From NCBI GenBank assembly GCA_036000105.1, contig DASYGE010000007.1:62001-126000 (forward strand): 64,000 bases of DNA, in the 5' to 3' direction. Under the pieces are notes generated by a model. It was not told the DNA's origin. It did no database searches and saw nothing but the letters and a program-made list of their open reading frames with translations. Shown here one piece after another: positions 31,960 through 41,291 of the stretch. This DNA is from DASUBN01 sp036000105 (GTDB taxonomy: Bacteria; Pseudomonadota; Gammaproteobacteria; Natronospirales; REEB76). The stretch's first letter is position 1. Each line of letters starts with the position of its first letter. The translations under genes were made by a program, and so were the position numbers.

Positions 31960-34620
31960 ATGGCGAATGACATGACGAACGACGCCGATCCGGTCGAGAC
32001 CCACGAGTGGCTGGATGCGCTGGCCTCGGTGCTGGAAGTGGAGGGCCCCGAGCGCGCCCACTATCTCATCGAGCACCTCATCGACAAGGCGCGTCGCTCC
32101 GGCGCCTACCTGCCGTATAGCCCCAACACTGCGTACGTCAATACCATCGCTCCCAACCAGGAGCCGGCTTACCCCGGCGATCGCGCCATCGAGAAGCGCA
32201 TCGAGGCCTATCTGCGCTGGAACGCCATGGCCATGGTGGTGCATGCCAACAAGGAGAACAGCGGCATCGGCGGCCACATCGCCACCTATGCCTCCTCCGG
32301 CACGCTCTATGAAGTCGGCTTCAACCATTTCTGGCGCGCTCCGAGCAAGGAGCAGGGCGGCGACATGGTCTATATCCAGGGCCATTCCTCCCCGGGCATC
32401 TATGCGCGCTCCTTCCTGGAAGGGCGCTTCACCGAACAGCAGCTGCTGAACTTCCGCCGCGAAGTGGAGCGGGACGGACTCTCTTCCTACCCACATCCCT
32501 GGCTGATGCCGGACTACTGGCAGTTCCCCACGGTGTCCATGGGCTTAGGTCCCCTACAGGCCATCTACCAGGCGCGTTTCACGCGCTACATGGAGCATCG
32601 CGGCTTCATCCCCGAGAGCGACCGCAAGGTATGGGCTTTCCTGGGCGACGGCGAGATGGATGAACCGGAGTCCCTGGGTGCCATCTCGCTGGCCTCCCGC
32701 GAGAAGCTGGATAACCTCATCTTCGTGGTGAACTGCAACCTGCAACGCCTGGATGGGCCGGTGCGCGGCAACGGCAAGATCATCCAGGAGCTGGAAGCCA
32801 ACTTCCGCGGCAGCGGCTGGAACGTGATCAAGGTGCTGTGGGGTTCCCGTTGGGACACGCTCCTGGCCCAGGACAAGGACGACCTCCTGAAGCGACTCAT
32901 GATGGAGTGCGTGGACGGCGAGTACCAGAACTTCAAGTCCAAGGACGGCAAGTTCGTCCGGGAGAAGTTCTTCGGCAAGTATCCGGAACTCCTGGAGATG
33001 GTCGCCAACATGAGCGACGAGGAGATCTGGAACCTGAACCGCGGCGGCCACGACGCACGCAAGGTGCATGCGGCCTACAAGGCCGCGGTGGAGCACAAAG
33101 GCCAGCCCACGGTGATCCTGGCCAAGACCGTCAAGGGTTTCGGCATGGGCAAGGCTGGCCAGGGCCAGATGGGCGCGCACCAGCAGAAGAAACTGGACGA
33201 GGACGCCCTCAAGGAATTCCGTGACCGCTTCAACATCCCGGTCTCCAACGAGGAGATCGGCAAGGTGCCGTTCCGGCGTTTCGCCGAGGACAGCGAGGAG
33301 ATCAAGTACCTGAAGGCGCGCCGCAAGGATCTGGGCGGCTATCTGCCCCAGCGGCGCCATGAAGCGGCGGCACTGCCGGTGCCGGGACTGGATTTCTTCA
33401 AGACTTTTCTGGAGGGCACCGGCGATCGCGAGATCTCCACCACCATGGCCATCGTCCGGATCATCACCGCGCTGGTGAAGGACAAGGGCTTGGGCAAGCA
33501 TGTGGTGCCCATCGTGCCGGACGAGGCGCGCACCTTCGGCATGGAAGGCCTGTTCCGCCAGATCGGCATCTATTCCTCCGTGGGCCAGCTCTATGAGCCG
33601 GCGGATGCCGATCAGCTCATGTTCTATAAGGAAGACAAGTCGGGCCAGATCCTGGAAGAGGGTATCACCGAGCCCGGCTCCATGGCCTCTTGGATCGCCG
33701 CGGCCACCTCCTACAGCAACCACGGCATCCAGATGGTGCCGTTCTATATCTACTACTCCATGTTCGGCTTCCAGCGTATCGGCGATCTCGCCTGGGCGGC
33801 GGGCGACATCCAGGCGCGGGGCTTCATGATTGGCGGCACCGCCGGACGCACCACCCTCGAGGGCGAGGGCCTGCAGCACGAGGACGGCCACAGCCACATC
33901 CTGTTCTCCACCATCCCCAACTGCGTGTCCTACGACCCCACCTATATGTACGAAGTGGCGGTGATCGTGCAGGACGGCATGCGCCGCATGTTCAAGGAGC
34001 AGGAGAGCGTCTTCTATTACATCACCTGCATGAACGAGAACTACGTGCAGCCAACCATGCCGAAAGGCGCCGAGGTGGGCATCCTTAAGGGCATGTATCT
34101 CCTTAAGGAGGGCGGCAAGCAGAAGCTTAGAGTGCAACTCTTGGGGAGTGGCACCATCCTGCGAGAAGTGGAAGCCGCGGCCGAGATGCTGGAGCAGGAC
34201 TGGGGCGTGTCGGCGGATGTGTGGAGCGCCACCAGCTTCACGGAACTGCGCCGCGAAGGACAGGATTGCGCCCGTTGGAACCTCTACCACGCGGACCAGA
34301 AGCCACGGGTGCCCCATGTGACCCAAGCCCTGGCCAAGACCGCGGGCCCCGTGATCGTGGCTACCGATTACATGAAGCTCTTCGCGGACCAGATACGCGA
34401 GTTCGTACCGCGCCGTTACACGGTGCTGGGCACCGACGGTTTCGGCCGTAGCGACACCCGCGTAGGCCTGCGCCACTTCTTCGAGGTGGACAAGCGTTAC
34501 GTGGTGGTGGCCGCGCTGAAATCCCTGGTGGATGAAGGCCAGCTAGATGCCAAGAAGGTGGCTGAAGCCATCAAGAAGTACGGTATCAACCCCGAAAAAC
34601 CCAATCCGGTGACGGTCTGA
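31960..34620 (+). CDS. aceE: Pyruvate dehydrogenase E1 (homodimeric)
   Basis: This 886-residue protein is the thiamine diphosphate-dependent E1 of the pyruvate dehydrogenase complex, the same length as E. coli AceE (887). Signatures include GGHIATYASSGTLYEVGFNHFWRA, FLGDGEMDEPESLGAIS (ThDP-binding GDGE...), NLIFVVNCNLQRLDGPVRGNGKI and HEDGHSH. The frame is open back to 31831, but the homologous protein begins at the ATG at 31960. E2 and E3 follow, separated by repeat element B and a VOC gene. Confidence 0.96.
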   Translation: MANDMTNDADPVETHEWLDALASVLEVEGPERAHYLIEHLIDKARRSGAYLPYSPNTAYVNTIAPNQEPAYPGDRAIEKRIEAYLRWNAMAMVVHANKENSGIGGHIATYASSGTLYEVGFNHFWRAPSKEQGGDMVYIQGHSSPGIYARSFLEGRFTEQQLLNFRREVERDGLSSYPHPWLMPDYWQFPTVSMGLGPLQAIYQARFTRYMEHRGFIPESDRKVWAFLGDGEMDEPESLGAISLASREKLDNLIFVVNCNLQRLDGPVRGNGKIIQELEANFRGSGWNVIKVLWGSRWDTLLAQDKDDLLKRLMMECVDGEYQNFKSKDGKFVREKFFGKYPELLEMVANMSDEEIWNLNRGGHDARKVHAAYKAAVEHKGQPTVILAKTVKGFGMGKAGQGQMGAHQQKKLDEDALKEFRDRFNIPVSNEEIGKVPFRRFAEDSEEIKYLKARRKDLGGYLPQRRHEAAALPVPGLDFFKTFLEGTGDREISTTMAIVRIITALVKDKGLGKHVVPIVPDEARTFGMEGLFRQIGIYSSVGQLYEPADADQLMFYKEDKSGQILEEGITEPGSMASWIAAATSYSNHGIQMVPFYIYYSMFGFQRIGDLAWAAGDIQARGFMIGGTAGRTTLEGEGLQHEDGHSHILFSTIPNCVSYDPTYMYEVAVIVQDGMRRMFKEQESVFYYITCMNENYVQPTMPKGAEVGILKGMYLLKEGGKQKLRVQLLGSGTILREVEAAAEMLEQDWGVSADVWSATSFTELRREGQDCARWNLYHADQKPRVPHVTQALAKTAGPVIVATDYMKLFADQIREFVPRRYTVLGTDGFGRSDTRVGLRHFFEVDKRYVVVAALKSLVDEGQLDAKKVAEAIKKYGINPEKPNPVTV

Positions 34621-34744
34621 AAATGGCCCTTTTGCTCCCTGGCGGTGTTGAAAACGCCCTCGCAGTGCTCACGTACTATCAAGTACGCTCCGCCTGCTCG
34701 GTCATTTTCGCCTTGCCAGTGACCAAAATTGCCTATTTTCAGAC
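34615..34744. repeat. Long palindromic repeat element, copy B (130 bp)
   Basis: The ends GTCTGAAAAT and ATTTTCAGAC are perfect inverted repeats; the left end includes the last bases and stop codon of aceE. Inner pairing continues through TTTTGCTCCCTGGC/GCCAGTGACCAAAA, CGCCCTCGCAG/CTGCTCGGTCA and a centre GTACTATCAAGTAC. It fills most of the 165-base gap between aceE and aceF, so every readthrough transcript would carry this hairpin. It is related to elements A and C. Confidence 0.85.
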
Positions 34745-34785
34745 TCAGTTCATTTCTGAGTTCAGCGGTGTAGGAGCTTAGTGCC

Positions 34786-36063
34786 GTGGCAGAAAAAGAA
34801 ATCAAAGTCCCGGACATCGGCAACTTCAAGGATGTGGAAGTCATCGAAGTGATGGTCAAGCCTGGTGACGTGGTCACCAAGGAGCAGGGACTCATCACCA
34901 TCGAGACCGACAAGGCCGCCATGGATGTGCCTGCGCCCTATGCCGGTACCGTGAAGGCCCTCAAGGTCAAGAAAGGTGACAAGGTCTCAGAAGGCTCCCT
35001 CGTCCTTGTCATGGATGCAGTGGGGGAGACCGCTGTTGTGAAACCAGCTGCGGCGCCGAAAGCGGCCGCGCCTGCACCCACCCCAAGCGGCCCCAAGGCA
35101 GTCGCCGTATCACCGGCGCCCATATCAGCACAGCCCGCATCCTTGCCACCCATCAACGAAGCGGGATTCAGCAAGGCTCACGCGGGTCCCTCGGTGCGTA
35201 AATTTGCCCGGGAACTGGGGGTGGATCTCTCCCGCGTCACCGGCAGCGGCCGCAAGAGCCGCATCACAGCAGAGGATATCAAGGCTTTCGTCAAAGCCGT
35301 CATGCAAGGCGGTCTCGCGACTGGCGGCGGCTTGCCCAAGGTCCATGAGGTGGATTTTGCCCGCTTCGGCGAAGTGGAGATCAAACCTCTCTCGCGCATC
35401 AAGCGCATCTCGGGTCCGCGCCTGCAGGCCGCCTGGGTCAACGTACCCCATGTCACCCAGCACGATGAAGCCGACATCACCGGCCTCGAGCAGTTACGCC
35501 AGGAACTCAAGGCCGACGCCGAGAAGATCGGTGCCAAGCTCACGCCCCTGGCCTTCCTGGTGAAGGCCTGCGTGGCCGGGCTCAAGGAATATCCGGATTT
35601 CAATTCTTCCCTGGACCCCACTGGCCAGAACCAGGTGATGAAGAAGTATTTCCATGTGGGCTTCGCGGCGGATACGCCCAACGGCCTCGTGGTGCCGGTC
35701 ATCAAGGACGCCGACAAGAAGAACGTGTTCGAGATAGCCAAGGAACTGGGGGACCTTGCGGCCAAGGCCCGTGATGGGAAACTCAAAGCCGACGACATGC
35801 AGGGCGGCTGTTTCAGCATCTCGAGCCTGGGCGGCATCGGTGGCACGGCTTTCACACCCATCGTGAATGCACCGGAAGTGGCGATACTCGGCGTCTCCAA
35901 GTCCTCCATGAAGCCGGTGTGGGATGGTAAGGCATTCCAGCCGCGGCTGATGTTGCCCCTGTCTCTGTCCTATGACCACCGGGTCATAGACGGCGCGGCG
36001 GCGGCTCGATTCACCACGTTCTTGAGCAAGATATTGTCGGAAGCCAGAGGGCTCGTGCTCTGA
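34786..36063 (+). CDS. aceF: Pyruvate dehydrogenase E2, dihydrolipoyl acetyltransferase
   Basis: This 425-residue E2 has one lipoyl domain (1-78; lipoylated Lys43 in ETDKAAMDVP), an Ala/Pro linker, a peripheral-subunit-binding domain (about 125-165, PSVRKFARELGVDLSRVTGSGRKSRITAEDI) and the catalytic domain ending with SYDHRVIDGAAAARF. E. coli AceF has three lipoyl domains; this shorter form with one is common elsewhere. The start is GTG with GGAG upstream. Translation begins soon after repeat element B. Confidence 0.95.
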   Translation: MAEKEIKVPDIGNFKDVEVIEVMVKPGDVVTKEQGLITIETDKAAMDVPAPYAGTVKALKVKKGDKVSEGSLVLVMDAVGETAVVKPAAAPKAAAPAPTPSGPKAVAVSPAPISAQPASLPPINEAGFSKAHAGPSVRKFARELGVDLSRVTGSGRKSRITAEDIKAFVKAVMQGGLATGGGLPKVHEVDFARFGEVEIKPLSRIKRISGPRLQAAWVNVPHVTQHDEADITGLEQLRQELKADAEKIGAKLTPLAFLVKACVAGLKEYPDFNSSLDPTGQNQVMKKYFHVGFAADTPNGLVVPVIKDADKKNVFEIAKELGDLAAKARDGKLKADDMQGGCFSISSLGGIGGTAFTPIVNAPEVAILGVSKSSMKPVWDGKAFQPRLMLPLSLSYDHRVIDGAAAARFTTFLSKILSEARGLVL

Positions 36064-36086
36064 CATCCGCATGTGAGGGTTGAGCG

Positions 36087-36467
36087 ATGCATCACTCCCG
36101 ACTCTGTGCTGTCCTGATCGATTGCAAGGGTGGCGATGTGGACGAAGCGGCTAAATTCTGGGGCGCGGCCCTGGGACGGCCTGTGGATCTCGCCCATCCC
36201 GGTAGCCGCGACCATTACCGTATGCTGGAGACGCCGCCTGACGAGGCGATCGTGCAGGTCCAGAAGGTGGAGCACGAGAGTCGCGTGCATATCGACATCG
36301 AGACCGACGACATCCCCGCCGAGGTGACGCGTCTCACCAAGCTAGGCGCGAAGGTGTTCAAGGAGCTGCCTCGCTGGGTGGTGATGGAAGCCCCCACGGG
36401 CCAGCGCTTCTGTGTGGTGCGCGTGCAGCGTCCCGGTTTCCCAAAAAATGCAAATCGTTGGGACTGA
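36087..36467 (+). CDS. VOC (glyoxalase-like) family protein
   Basis: This 126-residue protein has the single-domain glyoxalase-like fold: CAVLIDCKGGDVDEAAKFWGAALGRPVDL, HYRMLETPPDEAIVQVQKVEHESRVHIDIETDDIPAEVTRLTKLGAKVFKELPRWVVMEAPTGQRFCVVR. No enzyme activity can be assigned from this. It is inserted between aceF and lpdA (23-base and 35-base gaps), an unusual place, and is probably cotranscribed with them. A role in metabolite detoxification or binding is only a guess. Confidence 0.75.
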   Translation: MHHSRLCAVLIDCKGGDVDEAAKFWGAALGRPVDLAHPGSRDHYRMLETPPDEAIVQVQKVEHESRVHIDIETDDIPAEVTRLTKLGAKVFKELPRWVVMEAPTGQRFCVVRVQRPGFPKNANRWD

Positions 36468-36502
36468 AGTCCGGTCCCGAATTCGAACCCGAGAGCAAAA
36501 CC

Positions 36503-38290
36503 ATGGCCAAGATAATCGAAGTGAAAGTCCCGGACATCGGCGGCTTCAAGGACGTGGACGTCATCGAAGTGATGGTGAAACCCGGTGACAAGATCGACAA
36601 GGAACAGGGTCTCGTGACCCTGGAGACCGACAAGGCCGCCATGGACGTGCCATCGCCTTATGCGGGTACCGTGAAGGAGATGAAACTCAAGAAGGGCGAC
36701 AAGGCTTCCGAGGGCACACTGGTATTGATCCTCGAAGTGAGCGAAGCAGCCGCCGCCGCTGCTCCCAAGAAAGAAACAGCCAAACCCGCCGCTGCTTCTG
36801 CTTCGCAAATCGCTAAGGCTGAAACCCCGAAAACCGTACCTGCAGCGGCGGCAAACGTACCTGAATACAAAGGTGTTAACGACATCGAATGCCAGATGTT
36901 GGTGCTGGGCTCCGGCCCCGGCGGCTATGCGGCCGCCTTCCGTGCCGCCGATCTCGGCTTGCAGACGGTGCTGGTGGAGAAGTATCCGGTCCTGGGCGGC
37001 GTCTGCCTCAACGTGGGCTGCATCCCCTCCAAGGCGCTGCTACACGCCGCCAAGGTCATCGAAGATGCGGAAGCCATGGCCGAGAACGGTCTGGTGTTCG
37101 CCAAACCCAGGATCGAGTTGGACAAGCTCAGGGGCTTCAAGGACAAGGTGGTGAAGAAATCCGTGGATGGGCTGGCCATGCTGGCCAAGCAGCGCAAGGT
37201 GCAGGTAGTGCAGGGCTACGGCAAGTTCCTAGGGCCGCACCATCTGGCCACAGAACTGGATGGCAAGCAGACCGTCATCAAGTTCGAACAGTGCATCATC
37301 GCCGCCGGGAGTTCCGTCACCCGTATCCCGGGTCTGCCAGACGACCCCCGCATCATGGATTCTACCGGCGCGCTTGAGCTCGCCGAATTGCCGGGACGCA
37401 TGTTGGTCATCGGCGGCGGCATCATCGGTCTCGAGATGGCCTGCGTGTATGACGCGTTGGGCGTCAAGGTCACGGTGGTGGAACTGACCGAGACTCTCAT
37501 CCCCGGCGCGGACCGGGACGTGGTGCGCCCCCTGGAGCAGCGCGTCAAGAAGCGTTACGAACAGATATTGCTGGGCGTTAAGGTGGCGAAGCTGGAAGCG
37601 ACGAAACAGGGTATCAAGGCTGCGTTCGAGGGTGCCAATGCTCCTGAACCCCAAACCTACGGCCGAGTGCTGGTAGCGGTGGGGCGCCGGCCTAATGGCA
37701 AGCTCCTTGATGCAGAGAAAGCGGGCGTCAGTGTGGATGAACGGGGCTTCATCCCCGTGGACCGCCAGATGCGTACCAGCGCGGGGAACATCTTCGCCAT
37801 CGGGGACGTCATCGGCAATCCCATGCTGGCCCACAAGGCCAGCCACGAAGGCCACATCGCTGCAGAAGTGGCGGCGGGGCATAAACGCTTCTTCGATGCA
37901 CGCGTCATCCCCTCGGTGGCTTACACCGATCCGGAAGTGGCCTGGGTAGGCCTCACGGAACTGGAAGCCAACGCCCAGGGCATCAAGTACAGCAAGGGCG
38001 TGTTCCCCTGGGTGGCTTCAGGCCGGGCCCGTTCAATAGATCGCACCGATGGCATGACCAAGCTCCTGTTCGAGGAAGGCACAGACAGGCTCATCGGTGC
38101 CGCCACCGTCGGCGTGAATGCCGGTGAACTGATCGGTGAATTGGCCCTCGCCATTGAGATGGGCGCCAATGCGGAAGACATCGCCCTCACCATCCACCCC
38201 CATCCGACCCTGAACGAGAGCGTGATGCTGGCGGCGGAGGTGTTTGAGGGGACTGTGACAGACCTCTATGCACCCAAACGCCCAAAGTGA
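36503..38290 (+). CDS. lpdA: Dihydrolipoyl dehydrogenase with N-terminal lipoyl domain
   Basis: This 595-residue E3 reoxidises dihydrolipoamide with NAD. Residues 1-78 are a lipoyl domain (Lys44 in ETDKAAMDVP), nearly the same as that of the adjacent E2. After an Ala-rich linker comes the flavoprotein: LVLGSGPGGYAAAFRAADLG, the redox disulphide GGVCLNVGCIPSK, MLVIGGGIIGLEMACVYDALG, and the C-terminal HPHPTLNES. Lipoyl-E3 fusions are known in Neisseria and some other bacteria. The frame extends upstream to 36458, but the ATG at 36503 is the natural start. Confidence 0.95.
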   Translation: MAKIIEVKVPDIGGFKDVDVIEVMVKPGDKIDKEQGLVTLETDKAAMDVPSPYAGTVKEMKLKKGDKASEGTLVLILEVSEAAAAAAPKKETAKPAAASASQIAKAETPKTVPAAAANVPEYKGVNDIECQMLVLGSGPGGYAAAFRAADLGLQTVLVEKYPVLGGVCLNVGCIPSKALLHAAKVIEDAEAMAENGLVFAKPRIELDKLRGFKDKVVKKSVDGLAMLAKQRKVQVVQGYGKFLGPHHLATELDGKQTVIKFEQCIIAAGSSVTRIPGLPDDPRIMDSTGALELAELPGRMLVIGGGIIGLEMACVYDALGVKVTVVELTETLIPGADRDVVRPLEQRVKKRYEQILLGVKVAKLEATKQGIKAAFEGANAPEPQTYGRVLVAVGRRPNGKLLDAEKAGVSVDERGFIPVDRQMRTSAGNIFAIGDVIGNPMLAHKASHEGHIAAEVAAGHKRFFDARVIPSVAYTDPEVAWVGLTELEANAQGIKYSKGVFPWVASGRARSIDRTDGMTKLLFEEGTDRLIGAATVGVNAGELIGELALAIEMGANAEDIALTIHPHPTLNESVMLAAEVFEGTVTDLYAPKRPK

Positions 38291-38294
38291 GTGA

Positions 38295-38822
38295 ATGATG
38301 CCGATCGCTGTTCGCAGAGCCTTCCTCTTAGGGGCCATCGCTTGCGCAGGATGCAGCACCCTCACGGGTCCGGTCTCGGCCTTGAACTCGGATACCTGGG
38401 ACGCTTCCTGCAAGGGAGCCATGCGGGAGATCGTCCAGCCGCTGACCGGCGAATCCACCGTGGACTGTGGATTCCTTGCTCTGAGCGCCTCCGACAGGGA
38501 TTTCTACGACATCATGGTCTGTGCGCGATCCGCGATCGCGAGCGGCAAGGCATACAGGTTCGGTTACCAGAATGCCGACAATTTCTTCGGCTATTGCAAG
38601 GTAGCGGCCCGCTCGCCGGACGGGAAGCTATGGTCTTTGGAGTTCTACGCCCCCATCGATAAGGTGATGGACAAGGTGGAACCCCTGCAATACAGCTTCA
38701 ATGCAAAGCGATGCTCGAACATAACGATACAGAACAATAGACGCGGGTTCTTCTATCTGCAAAGCTGCACCGAGGCCACCGATTCCCTCATGCAGTCATT
38801 GCATGAGGGCACCGGTGGCTGA
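38295..38822 (+). CDS. Hypothetical lipoprotein (175 aa)
   Basis: This protein starts MMPIAVRRAFLLGAIACAGC, with lipobox CAGC. The mature part contains five cysteines (WDASCKGAM, TVDCGFLAL, IMVCARSAI, GYCKVA, KRCSN and QSCTEA), probably disulphide-bonded. No family is recognised. It starts five bases after the lpdA stop and may be translated from the same message. It opens a run of small envelope genes that ends at carbonic anhydrase. Confidence 0.6.
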   Translation: MMPIAVRRAFLLGAIACAGCSTLTGPVSALNSDTWDASCKGAMREIVQPLTGESTVDCGFLALSASDRDFYDIMVCARSAIASGKAYRFGYQNADNFFGYCKVAARSPDGKLWSLEFYAPIDKVMDKVEPLQYSFNAKRCSNITIQNNRRGFFYLQSCTEATDSLMQSLHEGTGG

Positions 38823-38897
38823 GACAAGATATCCGATCATATTTTTCCGGCCAATTCTGAGCAAGCGCAAATGTGGGCTGCACGTTAGAATAAGCCT

Positions 38898-39512
38898 GTG
38901 AAAACCCTGCAGCCTCATCTCATCACTCGGCTATTCGCGTTCTGCGGCCTTGTGCTATTGCTCGTGGGTTGCGTCTCCCGGGATGTGAATCAGTACGTGG
39001 GGAAAGATCCCCATATCGTCTTCCCCGCGGCCCAGTTGGTAGACCAGTCTCTCATCCAGGTTGACTCGGCCCATCCCAACGCCGATTGGGGTTTTTCCCT
39101 GGTGTGGGAGGGAGATCACTATCTCCTCACTGCCGATCAAAACATCACCCCGGGTGGGACGACCCAATCCTGGCGGGTGCAGGCGGTGCAGCGCATCCCA
39201 TTGCTCTTGTACGATCAGATGCTGGTGATGGGAATCTGCAAGGAGGGCGGCGGGCTCATGTCCCGGGTGGTGGCGGTGGTCAACTACGATCACACAAAGG
39301 AATGGTTCGATAATATCCAGGCCGCCTGGGCTTACGATGCTGCCCATAACACCTTCGTGGAATACCCGACCCAGGGCATGCGCTGCCTGAACCGGCTCTA
39401 CGGCACCGACCTCACGCCACCCGCACCCGTGTTCCTGGCGCCGGTATCGACCACCGTGCCGGCCGCGGTCACCGCCCAGCCCCCGGCAGCGGCCAAGCCT
39501 CCATCCCCTTGA
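38898..39512 (+). CDS. Hypothetical lipoprotein (204 aa)
   Basis: This protein has a long signal peptide ending LVLLLVGC (lipobox LVGC, near residue 25). The mature part includes PHIVFPAAQLVDQSLIQVDSAHPNADWGFSLVWEGDHYLLTAD and ends in an Ala/Pro-rich tail (TVPAAVTAQPPAAAKPPSP). The start is GTG; no strong ribosome binding site is visible. No family is recognised. The next gene starts 16 bases after the stop. Confidence 0.55.
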   Translation: MKTLQPHLITRLFAFCGLVLLLVGCVSRDVNQYVGKDPHIVFPAAQLVDQSLIQVDSAHPNADWGFSLVWEGDHYLLTADQNITPGGTTQSWRVQAVQRIPLLLYDQMLVMGICKEGGGLMSRVVAVVNYDHTKEWFDNIQAAWAYDAAHNTFVEYPTQGMRCLNRLYGTDLTPPAPVFLAPVSTTVPAAVTAQPPAAAKPPSP

Positions 39513-39528
39513 AGTGCGAAGGATAGGC

Positions 39529-39777
39529 ATGCTCGAGATGCGACCCAACTGTGAGTGCTGCGACCGGGACCTGCCGCCGGATTCCTCTGCGGCCATGATC
39601 TGCAGCTTTGAATGTACTTTTTGTGAGGACTGCGCGCGCGCGCGTCTGGCCGGCGTCTGCCCCAACTGCGGCGGCGAGCTGACACGCCGCCCGACCCGCA
39701 CCGGCGCAGCGCTCCAGAGACACCCTGCTTCCGTGAAGCGGGTGCATAACCCTAAGTGCGCAGGTGAGCCTGCTTGA
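39529..39777 (+). CDS. DUF1272 zinc-ribbon protein
   Basis: This 82-residue protein matches DUF1272: MLEMRPNCECCDRDLPPDSSAAMICSFECTFCEDCA and CPNCGGELTRRPTR. Eight cysteines in CxxC-like pairs suggest two zinc sites. The start is the ATG at 39529, with AAGGAT upstream; an in-frame GTG lies five codons earlier. The family is of unknown function. Its stop overlaps the TTG start of the next gene. Confidence 0.8.
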   Translation: MLEMRPNCECCDRDLPPDSSAAMICSFECTFCEDCARARLAGVCPNCGGELTRRPTRTGAALQRHPASVKRVHNPKCAGEPA

Positions 39778-40511
39778 GCAAGGTCACTGTCAGCTTGCTT
39801 TGTATGGCGTTGCTCGCGGCTTGTGCCGAGGCCCCGCAATCCACTGGACCGGCAGTCATCTCCGGCGCTTTGCAGGGCAGCATCGCCGCGGGCACATTCC
39901 ACGATAGACGCGACTGGTTCTCGGTCGGCATCCCGTTCCGGCGGGCGACCGGCGGGTATCGCTACACGCAGTTGCAGGAGTCCTATCCGCCCAACATCTC
40001 CTTCGTGGCTTTCATGTCACCCATCAGCCCCGGCGAGTACTACCGGGCTTACACCGAAGATTTTTTCGCCTCCAATCACAAGGTGCCGGATCTGGACCAG
40101 GTGGCCGACTCGGTGCTGCAGGTATATGGCCGGCAACTGGTGGCGGCGCGGACAGCTCCCATGGAATTGCAACAGGAGAAACCCTGGCAGTTGGGCGGGA
40201 CCCGGGGTTTATTGCGACTCTATACCCAGAAGGTTCCCACCGAACTCCTATCCCTGGATATCATGCGGGGTCCGGGGCTGGCGGAGGACTACATCGCCTA
40301 TATACTCATGTACGTCACGGTGAAGAACGGCAAGGTGGCCATGCTGTGGGCGGAATGGCCGCAGGATTGCGCGGTATGCGTGCCGATACCGACGGGAGCC
40401 GTTCCCACGGCCGGAGCAGATGCCATAGACAGGGCACTGGCCACGGATGCCCGCGCAGGTGCTTTCCTGGACTCTTTCAGTTACGCCGCTGGTGCCGCGG
40501 CCTACCAATGA
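39774..40511 (+). CDS. Hypothetical lipoprotein (245 aa)
   Basis: This protein starts with TTG overlapping the preceding stop codon. The signal MSKVTVSLLCMALLAAC has lipobox LAAC. The mature part includes RRDWFSVGIPFRRATGGYRYTQLQESYPPNISFVAFMSP and LAEDYIAYILMYVTVKNGKVAMLWAEWPQDC. No family is recognised with confidence. It lies between the DUF1272 gene and carbonic anhydrase, with a 28-base gap to the latter. Confidence 0.6.
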   Translation: MSKVTVSLLCMALLAACAEAPQSTGPAVISGALQGSIAAGTFHDRRDWFSVGIPFRRATGGYRYTQLQESYPPNISFVAFMSPISPGEYYRAYTEDFFASNHKVPDLDQVADSVLQVYGRQLVAARTAPMELQQEKPWQLGGTRGLLRLYTQKVPTELLSLDIMRGPGLAEDYIAYILMYVTVKNGKVAMLWAEWPQDCAVCVPIPTGAVPTAGADAIDRALATDARAGAFLDSFSYAAGAAAYQ

Positions 40512-40539
40512 GCTACGCGACCGCCGCACGGGGATAAAC

Positions 40540-41190
40540 ATGCAAAAGCTCCCGGAACTCTTCTCCAACAATCGCGCCTGGGCCGAGGGCATCAACAAGC
40601 AGCAACCCGGTTTCTTCAAGCGCCTGGCCGAGCAGCAATCGCCGCGCTATCTGTGGATAGGCTGCGCCGACAGCCGCGTACCGGCCAACGAGATCGTCGG
40701 CCTCATGCCCGGCGAAGTGTTCGTGCACCGCAACGTGGCCAACGTGGTGGTGCATACCGACCTCAACTGTCTGTCGGTGCTGCAATACGCCGTGGATGTG
40801 CTCAAGGTGGAGCATGTCATCGTCTGCGGACATTATGGCTGCGGCGGCGTGCAGGCCGCCTGGCGAGGTGCTTCCCTCGGCCTCATAGACAATTGGCTCC
40901 GGCACGTGAAGGACGTGGCGGAGAAATACTCTGAGGATATTGCCGCGCGCCCCGACGATGACACCCGGATGGACCGCCTGTGCGAACTCAATGTGATAGA
41001 GCAGGTGTTGCACGTGGCCCGCACCACCATCGTGCTGGACGCCTGGCAGCGCGGGCAGCCCCTCACCCTGCATGGCTGGGTCTATCGTCTGCAGAGCGGC
41101 CTCCTGAAGGAGATCAGCATCTGCTTGAGCAGCGAGAAGGAACTCATGGATTTCATCTCCCAAAAGGTGATGCCCGGCGGGCTTTTCTGA
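40540..41190 (+). CDS. can: Beta-carbonic anhydrase
   Basis: This 216-residue enzyme interconverts CO2 and bicarbonate. The zinc site is Cys42 (WIGCADSR), Asp44, with Arg46 as its partner, and His98/Cys101 (VIVCGHYGCGG). Length and sequence match the Can (YadF) group of proteobacteria. The frame is open upstream, but the ATG at 40540 begins the homologous protein (MQKLPELFSNNRAWAEGI). A terminator follows. It supplies bicarbonate for carboxylases. Confidence 0.95.
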   Translation: MQKLPELFSNNRAWAEGINKQQPGFFKRLAEQQSPRYLWIGCADSRVPANEIVGLMPGEVFVHRNVANVVVHTDLNCLSVLQYAVDVLKVEHVIVCGHYGCGGVQAAWRGASLGLIDNWLRHVKDVAEKYSEDIAARPDDDTRMDRLCELNVIEQVLHVARTTIVLDAWQRGQPLTLHGWVYRLQSGLLKEISICLSSEKELMDFISQKVMPGGLF

Positions 41191-41237
41191 TTCTGATTAC
41201 GGGCTGGATATCCGCCTGAGAGGAATGGCCGAGAAAT

Positions 41238-41264
41238 AAAAAGCCGGCTCGAAAGCCGGCTTTC
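41238..41264. terminator. Intrinsic terminator after can
   Basis: AAAGCCGGCT and AGCCGGCTTT form a stem around CGAA, with A and T runs on both sides. It lies between can and the convergent rhlE gene. Confidence 0.88.
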
Positions 41265-41291
41265 TACATCTTGAGATTTCAGGCCCTGGAC

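Noticed and set aside
32554..34476. Minus-strand open frame of 640 codons opposite aceE
   Set aside because: aceE is certain and the antisense product has the low-complexity composition of a GC-rich shadow frame.
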